Source: Curtobacterium sp. MCBA15_008
GTDB taxonomy: Bacteria; Actinomycetota; Actinomycetes; Actinomycetales; Microbacteriaceae
Direction of reading: 5' to 3'
DNA length: 64,000 nucleotides
NCBI RefSeq assembly: GCF_001865065.1
Contig: NZ_MJGN01000002.1
Span: forward strand, 1-64,000
The first letter of the stretch is position 1, and each line of letters begins with the position of its first letter. The notes below the pieces were generated by a model. The model was given only the letters and a program-made list of their open reading frames with translations, did not search any database and was not told the origin of the DNA. Below, in pieces: positions 52,534 to 60,736 of the stretch. The position numbers were made by a program, and so were the translations under genes.

Positions 52534-52979
52534 CGAAGCCTCGTGCAGGAACGGTGCCCACGACCTCGGTGGAGGGGCCGCACCGTCAGGTCGACCAGCT
52601 CGCACCGCCCGAGATGTGGGGGCGACTCGTGGCCGCGGTGTTCGCGCTGCCCGACGTCGTCGAGGGGCACAGCCAGGTCTCACCGGCGAGCTCGCGTGCG
52701 GTCTTCACCACCGACCGCGAGGTCGAGTCGGCGCCGGAACGCTCCCTCGCGCCGGGGCGTCGGCTCGAACCCGTCCACCTGCACGGCGTGGACGACACGA
52801 GCGTGCACCTCGTGCTGCCGCCGGAGCGGGGCCGGGAGCTGATGGCGCTGGGCTGGGCGGAGCCGCACGGCTACGCCGACTTCGGGACCGAGTTCATGGT
52901 CTACGGGCCGCGCGACGAGGACGAGCTCGCCGTGGTGGTCGGGATCGTCGAGGAGAGCCTGGCGTTCGGGCGCGGCTGA
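52530..52979 (+). CDS. Luciferase-family (DUF5519-like) protein
   Basis: 149 aa soluble protein. The C-terminal part (about 85-149) with RELMALGWAEPHGYADFGTEFMVYGPRDEDELAVV is typical of proteins annotated luciferase family / DUF5519; despite the name no light emission is implied. The N-terminal half has a QLAPPEMWGRLVAAVFALPDV helix pair. Function unknown. Last gene of the TetR transcript. Its convergent neighbour is BLUF copy 2, 45 nt away. Confidence 0.72.
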   Translation: MTKPRAGTVPTTSVEGPHRQVDQLAPPEMWGRLVAAVFALPDVVEGHSQVSPASSRAVFTTDREVESAPERSLAPGRRLEPVHLHGVDDTSVHLVLPPERGRELMALGWAEPHGYADFGTEFMVYGPRDEDELAVVVGIVEESLAFGRG

Positions 52980-53024
52980 GCTCGCGCTCGCCTGCGCCGG
53001 CGTTCGGGCTCCGGCGTGCCGGGT

Positions 53025-53453
53025 TCAGACGTCGCGGAGTTCGCGGTCGCGGAACCACTTGAGGAGCCACGCCGCGGTCGTGCGGTCGAACGACCGCGGG
53101 AAGTCCACGGTGTCGGACAGGAACGGGCTGAAGCCCTCCTCGGCCGCCACGTCCGCATCGTCGAGCGAGCGGTACGCCATCGACCATCCGTCGAACCGGC
53201 GGCGCTCGATGTCCTCGCGGATGAGGGACTTCACCTCGCCGTGGCGGCGGTCCTTCGCGATCACCTGGAACCGGTCGTCGACGCTGAACGCGGGACCCTC
53301 GAGCAGCTGCATGAAGCGGCCGTCCTTGGCGAGCAGGATGCCCGAGACGCCGAGGGCCTCGTTCCGGAGCCGTGCTTCGCGCAGCAGCTCGGCGAGCGCG
53401 GCGTCGTCGAAGGGGACGACCGCGCGGCTCATGTAGACGATGGAGACGAGCAC
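53025..53453 (-). CDS. BLUF-domain blue-light photoreceptor (copy 2)
   Basis: 142 aa, paralogue of the protein at 51096. Key residues are Y7, N31 and Q49 (in RFMQLLEG), with FDGWSMAY carrying the W-x-M pair. The C-terminal extension aligns with copy 1 (TTAAWLLKWFRDRELRDV). GTG 53453 has CAGGAT ending 6 nt upstream on the minus strand. The two copies face different neighbours and promoters, so they may sense light for different outputs. Confidence 0.92.
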   Translation of the reverse strand: MLVSIVYMSRAVVPFDDAALAELLREARLRNEALGVSGILLAKDGRFMQLLEGPAFSVDDRFQVIAKDRRHGEVKSLIREDIERRRFDGWSMAYRSLDDADVAAEEGFSPFLSDTVDFPRSFDRTTAAWLLKWFRDRELRDV

Positions 53454-53554
53454 GGGTTCATCCTGGTGGACGGGGCACGGTCGCGCGAATCATGTCCGCG
53501 ATCCGCCTTCGCATCCGACATGTGGACAAGTCCGATTCCGGGAGCCGACGTTCG

Positions 53555-53560
53555 TACACT
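53555..53560 (+). promoter_or_regulatory. -10 box of the DUF3800 gene
   Basis: TACACT ends 6 nt before GTG 53567, in the 113-nt divergent gap with BLUF copy 2. Leaderless pattern. Confidence 0.5.
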
Positions 53561-53566
53561 CGCCGC

Positions 53567-54328
53567 GTGCCCGATCCGCTCTCCCGACTCATCTACGTGG
53601 ATGACTCCGGTCATCAGTCGTCAGGCTTGTGCGTGTACGGCTGGGTGCACTTCGCACCGGACCGATGGGCGGCGGTTCTCGGTCGTTGGCTCGACGTACG
53701 GAGGCTTCTGCAGCAGGAGTACGGCATCGACGTCGACTCGGAACTGCACGCGACCGACCTCGTGAACGGGCGCGGAAGAGTCTCGAAGCGCGTTCCGCTC
53801 CGATACCACCATGGCGGCGGGGTCTACTGGAAGGATTTCGGGCAGGACGTCGCAAGGCTGTTGCTCGGAGAGATCGGTTCGCTCGAGGGGCTGACGTTGG
53901 GGGCCGTCTTCCAGCGATTTGCGCCGCATCCGGACCAGGACACGAAAGCGTCTGTCTACCGGAAGCTCGTCGGCCGCTGGGAGGAGCAACTGGCGGCCGA
54001 AGGTGGGCTCGCGCTGGTGTTCGTCGACGGGAACGGCACCGATCACAGTTACCGAACGGCGCATCGAGCCCTCGAGCTCCGCGACCGGCGAGTCATCGAG
54101 GATCCGGTGATGACCGACTCGGCGCAGTCGCAGTTCGTGCAGATCGCAGACCTCGTCGCGTGGAGCGCGTACACGTCGGTCGAGCGACCGTCGCGGCACG
54201 AGTTCGCGTGGGGCTGGTACGACCACTACCTGTCGGCTCGTGATCCGGACCGCGCGCCGCTCGACCTCGCCGATCAGTCGCAGTTCGTCGGCGCAGGGAA
54301 CCGCCAGAGAAACAGCGAGACCCCCTGA
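53567..54328 (+). CDS. DUF3800 domain-containing protein
   Basis: 253 aa. IYVDDSGHQSSG at the start, ELHATDLVNGRG, LALVFVDGNGTDHSYRTAHRAL and the C-terminal SAQSQFVQIADLVAWSAY are DUF3800 signatures: Asp/Glu positions of an RNase H-like fold. Function is unproven; the family often occurs in mobile or defence-related regions. Codon use is visibly more A/T-ending (AGT, CGA, CAT, GAT) than neighbours, suggesting recent transfer. GTG 53567 follows TACACT at 6 nt. A strong hairpin overlaps its stop. Confidence 0.85.
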   Translation: MPDPLSRLIYVDDSGHQSSGLCVYGWVHFAPDRWAAVLGRWLDVRRLLQQEYGIDVDSELHATDLVNGRGRVSKRVPLRYHHGGGVYWKDFGQDVARLLLGEIGSLEGLTLGAVFQRFAPHPDQDTKASVYRKLVGRWEEQLAAEGGLALVFVDGNGTDHSYRTAHRALELRDRRVIEDPVMTDSAQSQFVQIADLVAWSAYTSVERPSRHEFAWGWYDHYLSARDPDRAPLDLADQSQFVGAGNRQRNSETP

Positions 54329-54350
54329 TCCGCGGTACCGCGGGGGGGTC
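54319..54350 (+). terminator. Strong hairpin at the end of the DUF3800 gene
   Basis: GACCCCC (54319-54325) pairs with GGGGGTC (54344-54350), and CCGCGG pairs with CCGCGG inside. The stop codon TGA (54326-54328) lies in the stem. A good terminator, though without a long T-run. Confidence 0.75.
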
Positions 54351-54396
54351 TGCACTCGCAATACTGCCATACCAGCGTTCGGGCGGCAACCGGTCG

Positions 54397-55590
54397 TCAG
54401 GTGCCCACCGTCGTGCGCGCGGTCTCCGTGTGGGCCCGACCGCGGGTGGCCGGCGCCGCCAGCAGCGCGACGACGAGCAGCGCCGCGGGCACGAGCATCG
54501 CGGTCTGCAGGCCGAGGTGCTCGCCGAGGAAGCCGAGCGCGGGCGGCCCGGCCAGGAACGCGATGTAGCCCGCGGTCGCCACGACGGACACCCGCCGGTC
54601 GCCGTCGGTGGGGTGGTCGCCGGCGGCCGAGATCGCGAGCGGGAAGCCCAGGGCGATCCCGAGACCCCACACGCCGGCGGAGGCCGCGGTGAGCCAGGGG
54701 CTGGGCGACACGACGACGAGCAGCACCCCGACGACCCCGACGATCGCGCACACCCGGATGACGGGCGCCCGACCGAACCGCGCCACGAGCGGCGATCCTG
54801 CCGAGCGTCCGACGAACATCGCCAGGGCGAAGCCGGTGAAGACCAGGGAGCCGGTGACCTCCGGGGCGTCGTGGTCGGTCGTCATGAGGAGGGGGAGCCA
54901 GTCGCTCGCCGCCCCCTCGGCGAAGGCCATCGCCAGGGTGATCACCGCGATGAGCAGGACCTGCACGGTGATGACGGCGCGGAGCCGGGGCGTGGCGGCG
55001 GCGACGTCGGACGGCTCGGCGGGGGTCGTGCGGGGGAGCGGGCGGAGGTTGGTCGCCGCGAAGGTCGCGAGCCCGGCCATCACCACCGTCGCGATGAGCA
55101 GGTGCACGAGGACGGGTGTCCGGACCGCGGTGAGGGCGATGCCCACGACGCCGCCGATCACGGTGCCGAGGCTGAAGCAGGCGTGCAGCATCGGCACCAC
55201 CGGGCGGGAGAGCTGCCGCTCGACCGCGGCGGCCTCGACGTTGAGGCCGATCTCGGCGACGCCGGACCCGAAGCCGATCAGGAACAGGCCGGCCCACACC
55301 CCGACGGGTGACTGCGCGGGCGTGAGCAGCGCGACCAGCAGCATCCCGGTGACCGGCAGCGCTCCACCGAGGACGATGAGCGGCCGGGTGCCGAGCCGCC
55401 GCACGAGGGCACCGGCGCCGAGGATCCCGATCATCGACCCGATCGACAGCCCGAGCAGGACGAAGCCCATCGCCTCGATCGACGCGCCGAGCTCGTCACG
55501 GACCGCGGGTGTGCGGGTGATCCACGACGCGATCCCGAACCCGGTCATCGTCGACGTGGCGAAGAGTGCCGCGCGGTGGCGCCCGATCAT
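54397..55590 (-). CDS. MFS transporter
   Basis: 397 aa with about 12 membrane helices. TGFGIASWITRTPAVRDELGAS and MLHACFSLGTVIGGVVGI resemble the fucose-permease/YbjJ-like branch of MFS. The longer frame from TTG 55611 is less likely than ATG 55590. TTGAAACGTT lies about 15-25 nt upstream and may be an operator. No regulator is adjacent; substrate unknown. The response-regulator gene lies upstream, also on the minus strand. Confidence 0.85.
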   Translation of the reverse strand: MIGRHRAALFATSTMTGFGIASWITRTPAVRDELGASIEAMGFVLLGLSIGSMIGILGAGALVRRLGTRPLIVLGGALPVTGMLLVALLTPAQSPVGVWAGLFLIGFGSGVAEIGLNVEAAAVERQLSRPVVPMLHACFSLGTVIGGVVGIALTAVRTPVLVHLLIATVVMAGLATFAATNLRPLPRTTPAEPSDVAAATPRLRAVITVQVLLIAVITLAMAFAEGAASDWLPLLMTTDHDAPEVTGSLVFTGFALAMFVGRSAGSPLVARFGRAPVIRVCAIVGVVGVLLVVVSPSPWLTAASAGVWGLGIALGFPLAISAAGDHPTDGDRRVSVVATAGYIAFLAGPPALGFLGEHLGLQTAMLVPAALLVVALLAAPATRGRAHTETARTTVGT

Positions 55591-55652
55591 GGGTCCATCA
55601 GAACGTTTCAACGCCGCCGAGTCAAGGGGATCGCCCGGAACCCCGGCCGACG

Positions 55653-56273
55653 TCAGCGGAGCATGCCGAGCGATCGCGCCTCGGACACGGCGGCCGTCCG
55701 CGACGAGACCCCGAGCTTCGAGAACACGTGGACGAGGTGGGACTTAACGGTGGCGTCGCTGATGTGCAGGCGCGCGGCGACGTCGCCGTTCGACGCGCCC
55801 TCGGCGACGAGCCGCAGGACCTCGATCTCACGGGCCGACAGTGCGACCTGCGGCGCTCGCATCCGGGCCAGCAGCCGTCCGGCGATCGCCGGGGCGAGCG
55901 CGCTCTGGCCCGACGCCGCCGCTCGGACCGCCGCGATGAGCTCGTGCGGCGGGGCGTCCTTGAGCAGGTACCCGCTCGCGCCCGCCTCGACCGCGCCGAG
56001 GATGTCCCCGTCGGAGTCGTAGTTCGTCAGGACGAGTACGTACGGCGCCGCGTCGAGCGCTCGGATCCGGCGGGTGGCGTCGGCGCCGGTGGTCTCCTGG
56101 CCGAACTGCAGGTCCATCAGGACGAGCTCGGGCGCCAGCGTCTCGGCGAGCGACACCGCGTCGGCCGGGGACGAAGCCTCGCCGACGACCTCGAGGCCGT
56201 CCTCGCCGTCGAGGAGCGCGCGGAGGCCGGCGCGGACCACCGGGTGGTCGTCGGCGATCAGGACGCGGATCAC
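55653..56273 (-). CDS. NarL/FixJ-family response regulator
   Basis: 206 aa. The receiver domain (about 1-120) has DDHPVV, phosphoacceptor D54 in LVLMDLQFG and K in YLLKDAPP. The LuxR HTH (about 140-200) has LSAREIEVLRLVAEGASNGDVAARLHISDATVKSHLVHVFSKLGV. GTG 56273 overlaps the kinase stop (56270-56273), so the pair is cotranscribed. Probably regulates the divergent FtsX/ATPase transporter. Confidence 0.94.
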   Translation of the reverse strand: MIRVLIADDHPVVRAGLRALLDGEDGLEVVGEASSPADAVSLAETLAPELVLMDLQFGQETTGADATRRIRALDAAPYVLVLTNYDSDGDILGAVEAGASGYLLKDAPPHELIAAVRAAASGQSALAPAIAGRLLARMRAPQVALSAREIEVLRLVAEGASNGDVAARLHISDATVKSHLVHVFSKLGVSSRTAAVSEARSLGMLR

Positions 56274-57439
56274 GGGACCTCCAGGACGGCGACGAGCGTG
56301 GTCCCTCGGCCGGGTCCGGAGGTGATGTCGAGTCGTCCGCCGAACTGCTGCACGCGGTCCTGCATGGCACACAACCCGAACGAGTCGGTCGACCCGGCGC
56401 ACGCCCGGGCGGTGACCGGGTCGAAACCGACGCCGTCGTCGGTGACCGTCAGTCGCGCCTCCCGGTCGGTCACGCCGAGTGTCAGACGGACGGTGGTCGC
56501 ACGGGCGTGCTGCACCACGTTGGCGACCGCGCCCTGGGCGATGCGCAGCAGCGCCGTCTGGACGTCCATCGGCAGCGACATCTCCGGGACCTCGACGGTC
56601 GCGGTCAGCCCGTCACGCGTCCACTGCTGTTCAGCGAGTCGGCGGAGTGCCGCCGCGAGTCCCTGGTCGAGCGACGGCGGCGTGAGCTCCCGGATGAAGC
56701 GCCGGGTGTCCGCGAGGCCGTCGGCGGCGGTCTTCCGCGCGAGCCGGATGTGGTCGAGTCCGGGGCGCTCGCCGTCGGCGCGTTCGGCCGCGTGCAGGAG
56801 CATCTGGATGCTCGACAGCCCCTGTGCCACGGTGTCGTGGATCTCCCGCGCGAGCCGAGCGCGCTCGGCGAGGACGCCCTGTTCGCGCTCGGTGGCGGCC
56901 AGGCGGTCTCGTGTGGCGAGGAGCTCGCCGACGAGGGCCTCACGCTCTACGGCCTCACGTGCGAGGGCCCGGTAGCCGAGACCGATGAGCAGCGCGACGC
57001 CCGCGCCGACGAGCGGACCGACGACCCCGCCGACAGTGAAACCGCCGTGCAGGCCCAGGGCGACGACGGCGACGAGGGTCGCGACGACCACCGCGGCCGG
57101 GCCGACGACCCGCGGCAGGACGTGGAGGTACAGGAAGAAGAGCGGGAAGACGAGGTACGCCGCCTCGGGCACGAGGACGAGCAGCGCAATCCACACGAGG
57201 GTGAGCCCGACGATCCAGACCGCTCCGACGACGGTCCGGCGTGCTCCGGGGGCACGAGCGGCCAGGGCACCGAGGAGGTAGACGCCGGCGAACAGCGCCG
57301 ACAGTGTCAGCGGCACCCACGAGCCCGACGCACCGACCACCACGATGCGGACGACGACGAGCACGAGGAGCGCGGCGAACAGCACGTGCAGGCCGGTCCG
57401 CAGACCGACGAAGACCGGGGTGAGGGTGCTGTGCGCCAT
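56270..57439 (-). CDS. Membrane sensor histidine kinase, HisKA_3 type
   Basis: 389 aa. Five to six membrane helices (about 10-175) lack a large extracellular loop, so it senses within or near the membrane. The phosphoacceptor His is in ARLAREIHDTVAQGLSSIQ (H201). The HATPase has N-box NVVQHARA, G1 DDGVGFD and a C-terminal GGRLDITSGPGRGTT. ATG 57439 has TACGCT 9 nt upstream on the minus strand. Intramembrane-sensing kinases of this kind often respond to cell-wall antibiotics and drive an adjacent ABC transporter, as the layout here suggests. Confidence 0.93.
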   Translation of the reverse strand: MAHSTLTPVFVGLRTGLHVLFAALLVLVVVRIVVVGASGSWVPLTLSALFAGVYLLGALAARAPGARRTVVGAVWIVGLTLVWIALLVLVPEAAYLVFPLFFLYLHVLPRVVGPAAVVVATLVAVVALGLHGGFTVGGVVGPLVGAGVALLIGLGYRALAREAVEREALVGELLATRDRLAATEREQGVLAERARLAREIHDTVAQGLSSIQMLLHAAERADGERPGLDHIRLARKTAADGLADTRRFIRELTPPSLDQGLAAALRRLAEQQWTRDGLTATVEVPEMSLPMDVQTALLRIAQGAVANVVQHARATTVRLTLGVTDREARLTVTDDGVGFDPVTARACAGSTDSFGLCAMQDRVQQFGGRLDITSGPGRGTTLVAVLEVP

Positions 57440-57588
57440 GTCCGTCCCAGCGTACGGAGCCGCGCACCGCGACGGATCAACCGAAAGTTCGATCGGCGGA
57501 CCAACCTCGTCGGCGATGACCGCCCGGAGCGTCCCGGGGAGGCTCGGAGTCATGGTCGCGGAGGGTCCGCGACCGGGAAGGGACCACC

Positions 57589-58698
57589 GTGTTCGTCGCC
57601 TGGCGCGATCTCCGGTTCGCCCGCGGACGCTTCGTGCTCATCGGCTCCGTCGTGGCGCTCATCACCCTGCTCGTCGGGTTCCTCGCGGGGCTCACCGGCG
57701 GGCTCGCGGCGCAGAACGTCTCCGCCGTGCTGGACCTGCCGGGTGACCGACTGGTGCTGCAGCAGCCCTCGAGCGGGCAGCCGTCGTTCGGCGAGTCCAC
57801 GATCGACCGGGAGGCGCGGGTCGGCTGGCAGACGGCGGCCGGCGTCGACCAGGTGGTGCCGGTGGGCATCGTGCAGGGCCGCGCGACGGCTGCTGCGGCT
57901 CCGGGTGCGGACTCGGGCGCCGGAGGACCGGCGGTCGGGGTCGCCCTGTTCGGGATGCCCGCCTCGGGCTCGGGCTCGGGGCCGGTCGCCGCGCTCGTTC
58001 CGGGCCGCGACGACGAGGTCGGCCTGTCGGCCGCCGCCGCGTCCGGCCTCGGCGTCGACGTCGGCGACCGCGTCACGGTGACCGGCACGACCTTCCGGGT
58101 CGCGTCGGTCGGCGGCGAGGCCTGGTACAGCCACACGCCGGTGCTCGCGATGACGCCCGACGCCTGGTCCGGCGCCGACCGTCGTCTCGGCGGGGACGGC
58201 TCCACGACGCTGCTCGCGGTGAGCGGTTCGCCCGACTGGGACGCGGTCGCTGCGGCGACGCACACCTCGGCGGCGTCACACCTCGGCTCGCTGACCGCGC
58301 TCGAGACGTTCAAGTCCGAGGTCGGCTCCCTCGCGCTGATGATCGCGATGCTCTTCGGGGTCTCCGCCCTGGTGGTCGGCGCCTTCTTCACGGTGTGGAC
58401 GATGCAGCGCGCGGGCGACGTCGCCGTGCTCAAGGCACTCGGGGCGAGCACCGGTTCGCTCGTCCGCGACGCCCTCGGTCAGGCGCTCGTCGTGCTCGTC
58501 GCGGGGATCGCCGTCGGGATGGCGGCCGTGGTCGGACTCGGTGCGCTCGCCGGGGGAGCCCTGCCGTTCCTGATGAGCCCCCTGACCACCGTCGTCCCCG
58601 CGGTCGTGATGGCCGCACTCGGACTCGCCGGGGCGGCCGTCGCCCTCCGGACCGTCACCGCCGCAGACCCCCTCACCGCACTCGGGAGCAACCGATGA
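57589..58698 (+). CDS. FtsX-like ABC transporter permease
   Basis: 369 aa. Helix 1 (FVLIGSVVALITLLVGFLAGL), a large extracellular domain (about 45-240) rich in Gly/Ala, then three helices in FtsX order. The coupling segment DVAVLKALGASTGSLVRDAL (about 283-302) is diagnostic of the MacB/FtsX permease superfamily. GTG 57589 faces the HK gene divergently. The ATPase follows with a 4-nt overlap. Likely exports or removes a lipid, peptide or antibiotic. Confidence 0.9.
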   Translation: MFVAWRDLRFARGRFVLIGSVVALITLLVGFLAGLTGGLAAQNVSAVLDLPGDRLVLQQPSSGQPSFGESTIDREARVGWQTAAGVDQVVPVGIVQGRATAAAAPGADSGAGGPAVGVALFGMPASGSGSGPVAALVPGRDDEVGLSAAAASGLGVDVGDRVTVTGTTFRVASVGGEAWYSHTPVLAMTPDAWSGADRRLGGDGSTTLLAVSGSPDWDAVAAATHTSAASHLGSLTALETFKSEVGSLALMIAMLFGVSALVVGAFFTVWTMQRAGDVAVLKALGASTGSLVRDALGQALVVLVAGIAVGMAAVVGLGALAGGALPFLMSPLTTVVPAVVMAALGLAGAAVALRTVTAADPLTALGSNR

Positions 58699-59441
58699 TC
58701 ACCCTCGACGACGTCACTCTGACCTTCCCCGACGGCGACCGCCGGGTGACCGCGGTCGACCACGTGTCCCTCACCGCGCCGGCCGGGGTGGTGACGGGCA
58801 TCACCGGTCCGTCCGGCTCCGGCAAGTCCTCGCTGCTCGCCGTCGCCGCGACGCTCATCCGTCCGGACTCCGGGCGGGTGCTGATCGGCGGCCCGGGTCC
58901 CGAGGCGGTCGACGCCGCCGCACTGGCCCGTGACGAGGCCACCGCGCTCCGACGGGAACGGATCGGCATCGTCTTCCAGCAGTCGAACCTCCTGCCGGCC
59001 CTGACGGCCCGCGAGCAGGTGCTCGTGATGGCGCACCTCGGCGGTGCGCGGGGCTGGTCGCGGACCGCCGTGTCACCGGCGCGGGTGGACGAACTCCTCG
59101 ACGCGGTCGGGCTCACCGCGCACGCCGACAAGCGACCTGCGCAGCTCTCCGGTGGTCAGCGACAGCGGGTGGCGATCGCCCGGGCTCTCGTGCACGAGCC
59201 CGACGTCCTGCTCGTCGACGAGCCGACCAGCGCGCTCGACCAGGAGCGGGGGGCGGCGATCATGGACCTGATCGCCGAGCTGACGCACGAACGCGGCACG
59301 GCGACGCTGCTCGTCACCCACGACATGGTGCACCGGGACGTCCTCGACGAGCTCGTGACCGTCGTCGACGGGCGGGTGGTCACGAACCCGGCGGCCGACG
59401 ACCGTCCCGGCGCCGACGGAGTGTCGGTCGCAGCGGCCTAG
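58695..59441 (+). CDS. ABC transporter ATPase (LolD/MacB type)
   Basis: 248 aa. Walker A GPSGSGKSS (about 38-46), signature [15 protein letters not shown] (about 151-165), Walker [13 protein letters not shown] (about 171-182) and H-loop THD. ATGA overlap with the FtsX permease. Its TAG stop forms the first three bases of the -10 TAGGAT of the next gene. Confidence 0.94.
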   Translation: MITLDDVTLTFPDGDRRVTAVDHVSLTAPAGVVTGITGPSGSGKSSLLAVAATLIRPDSGRVLIGGPGPEAVDAAALARDEATALRRERIGIVFQQSNLLPALTAREQVLVMAHLGGARGWSRTAVSPARVDELLDAVGLTAHADKRPAQLSGGQRQRVAIARALVHEPDVLLVDEPTSALDQERGAAIMDLIAELTHERGTATLLVTHDMVHRDVLDELVTVVDGRVVTNPAADDRPGADGVSVAAA

Positions 59442-59444
59442 GAT
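59439..59444 (+). promoter_or_regulatory. -10 box overlapping the ATPase stop codon
   Basis: TAGGAT ends 7 nt before ATG 59452. Its TAG is the stop of the upstream ATPase gene, showing how compactly leaderless promoters are packed here. Confidence 0.55.
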
Positions 59445-59451
59445 CGGGCAC

Positions 59452-60174
59452 ATGGCGACCGTCCTCCTCGTCCGGCACGGACGCACCACCGCGAACGCGA
59501 CCGGGGTGCTCGCCGGCCGGACGGCCGGGGTGGCGCTCGACGCCGTCGGCCGGCAACAGGCCGCCCGCACCGCGGAGCGCATCGCCGCCGTACCGCTGGC
59601 CGCGGTGGTGTCGAGTCCGCTCGAGCGGTGCCGGCAGACCTCCCGCGCGCTGCTCGAACGACAGGTCGGCTCCCCGGAGACGCGGATCGAACGGGCGATC
59701 ACCGAGTGCGACTACGGCGACTGGCAGGGCAGGAAGCTCGCCGACCTGGCGAAGGAGCCGCTCTGGCGCACGGTCCAGGCGAACCCGAGCGCCGTCGTCT
59801 TCCCGGGCGGCGAGTCGATGCAGGGCATGCAGTCCCGCGCGGTCGCCGCGATCCGCCGCATCGACGCCGAGGTCGAGGCGGCGCACGGCCCCGGCGCCGT
59901 CTGGGTCGCCGTGAGCCACGGTGACGTCATCAAGTCCGTCCTCGCCGACGCGCTCGGCATGCACCTCGACCTGTTCCAGCGCATCGCCGTCGGCCCTGCC
60001 TCGGTGTCCATCGTGCGCTACGGCGAGCACCGTCCCGAGGTCGTCGCGTCGAACACCGAATCGGGCGACCTCGCCTGGCTGGCCGCCGCCCCGGCACCGA
60101 CCGGCGACGCCGCGGTCGGGGGCGGAGCGGGCCACGACGACGCACCCGCAGAGCCAGGCCCTGCCAGACCCTGA
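59452..60174 (+). CDS. MSMEG_4193-family histidine phosphatase
   Basis: 240 aa, phosphoglycerate-mutase-like fold. The catalytic RHG is in LLVRHGRTTANATG (about 6-19) and the second His is in VAVSHGDVIKSVL (about 153-165). SSPLERCRQT and ECDYGDWQGR are conserved. The C-terminal tail is Ala/Pro/Gly-rich. First of a three-gene actinobacterial set with DUF3090 and SCO1664-type genes; the substrate is unknown. Confidence 0.9.
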   Translation: MATVLLVRHGRTTANATGVLAGRTAGVALDAVGRQQAARTAERIAAVPLAAVVSSPLERCRQTSRALLERQVGSPETRIERAITECDYGDWQGRKLADLAKEPLWRTVQANPSAVVFPGGESMQGMQSRAVAAIRRIDAEVEAAHGPGAVWVAVSHGDVIKSVLADALGMHLDLFQRIAVGPASVSIVRYGEHRPEVVASNTESGDLAWLAAAPAPTGDAAVGGGAGHDDAPAEPGPARP

Positions 60175-60195
60175 ACGAGTGTCGCCGGGCGCTCC

Positions 60196-60201
60196 TACAA
60201 T
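60196..60201 (+). promoter_or_regulatory. -10 box before the DUF3090 gene
   Basis: TACAAT ends 7 nt before ATG 60209, close to the consensus TATAAT. It could give DUF3090 and SCO1664 their own leaderless transcript. Confidence 0.55.
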
Positions 60202-60208
60202 GCGGGGT

Positions 60209-60736
60209 ATGCCCACCATCGTGCACGGCTTCGACTGGCCGGACCGTCTCGTCGTCGGGACCGTCGGCCTCCCGGGCGAGCGCTCCTTCTACATCCAGGC
60301 CCGTGACGGCCGCCGCGTCACGAGCGTGGCGCTCGAGAAGGAGCAGTCGTCCGTCCTCGCGGACAAGATCGACGAGCTCCTCGACGAGGTCGCCACGGTC
60401 GAGGACAACCGCTTCAGCGTCCCGCCGTCCGCTCCGACCGAACTCCGTGACGGTGCTCCGCTCGACCAGCCGGTTGAGCCCGAGTTCCGCGCCGGCGCCC
60501 TCAGCCTCGGCTTCGACCCCGCGACCGCGCAGGTCGTGATCGAGGCGTACCCGATCGACGACGAGATCGAGATCGTCACCGAGACCGACGACGACGGCGA
60601 GGAGATCGAGGCCGTGGTCGAGATCCCGGAACCCGCCGAGCTGTTCCAGGTGAAGATCCCGGTCGGCACGGCGCGTGCGTTCGTCGAGCGCACGCGGCAG
60701 ATCGTCGCCGCCGGCCGTCCACCCGGGGACGCATGA
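60209..60736 (+). CDS. DUF3090 family protein
   Basis: 175 aa. GTVGLPGERSFYIQARDGRRVTSVALEKEQSSVLADKIDELLDEV (about 14-58) is the DUF3090 signature. An acidic loop (EIVTETDDDGEEIEAVVEIPE) precedes the C-terminal helix. Biochemical function unknown; the family is restricted to actinobacteria. It overlaps the SCO1664-type gene by 4 nt (ATGA), so the two are translationally coupled. Confidence 0.92.
   Translation: MPTIVHGFDWPDRLVVGTVGLPGERSFYIQARDGRRVTSVALEKEQSSVLADKIDELLDEVATVEDNRFSVPPSAPTELRDGAPLDQPVEPEFRAGALSLGFDPATAQVVIEAYPIDDEIEIVTETDDDGEEIEAVVEIPEPAELFQVKIPVGTARAFVERTRQIVAAGRPPGDA

Noticed and set aside
51096-54328. Defence island
   Set aside because: Only DUF3800 hints at defence; no nuclease, methyltransferase, toxin-antitoxin or helicase genes accompany it.
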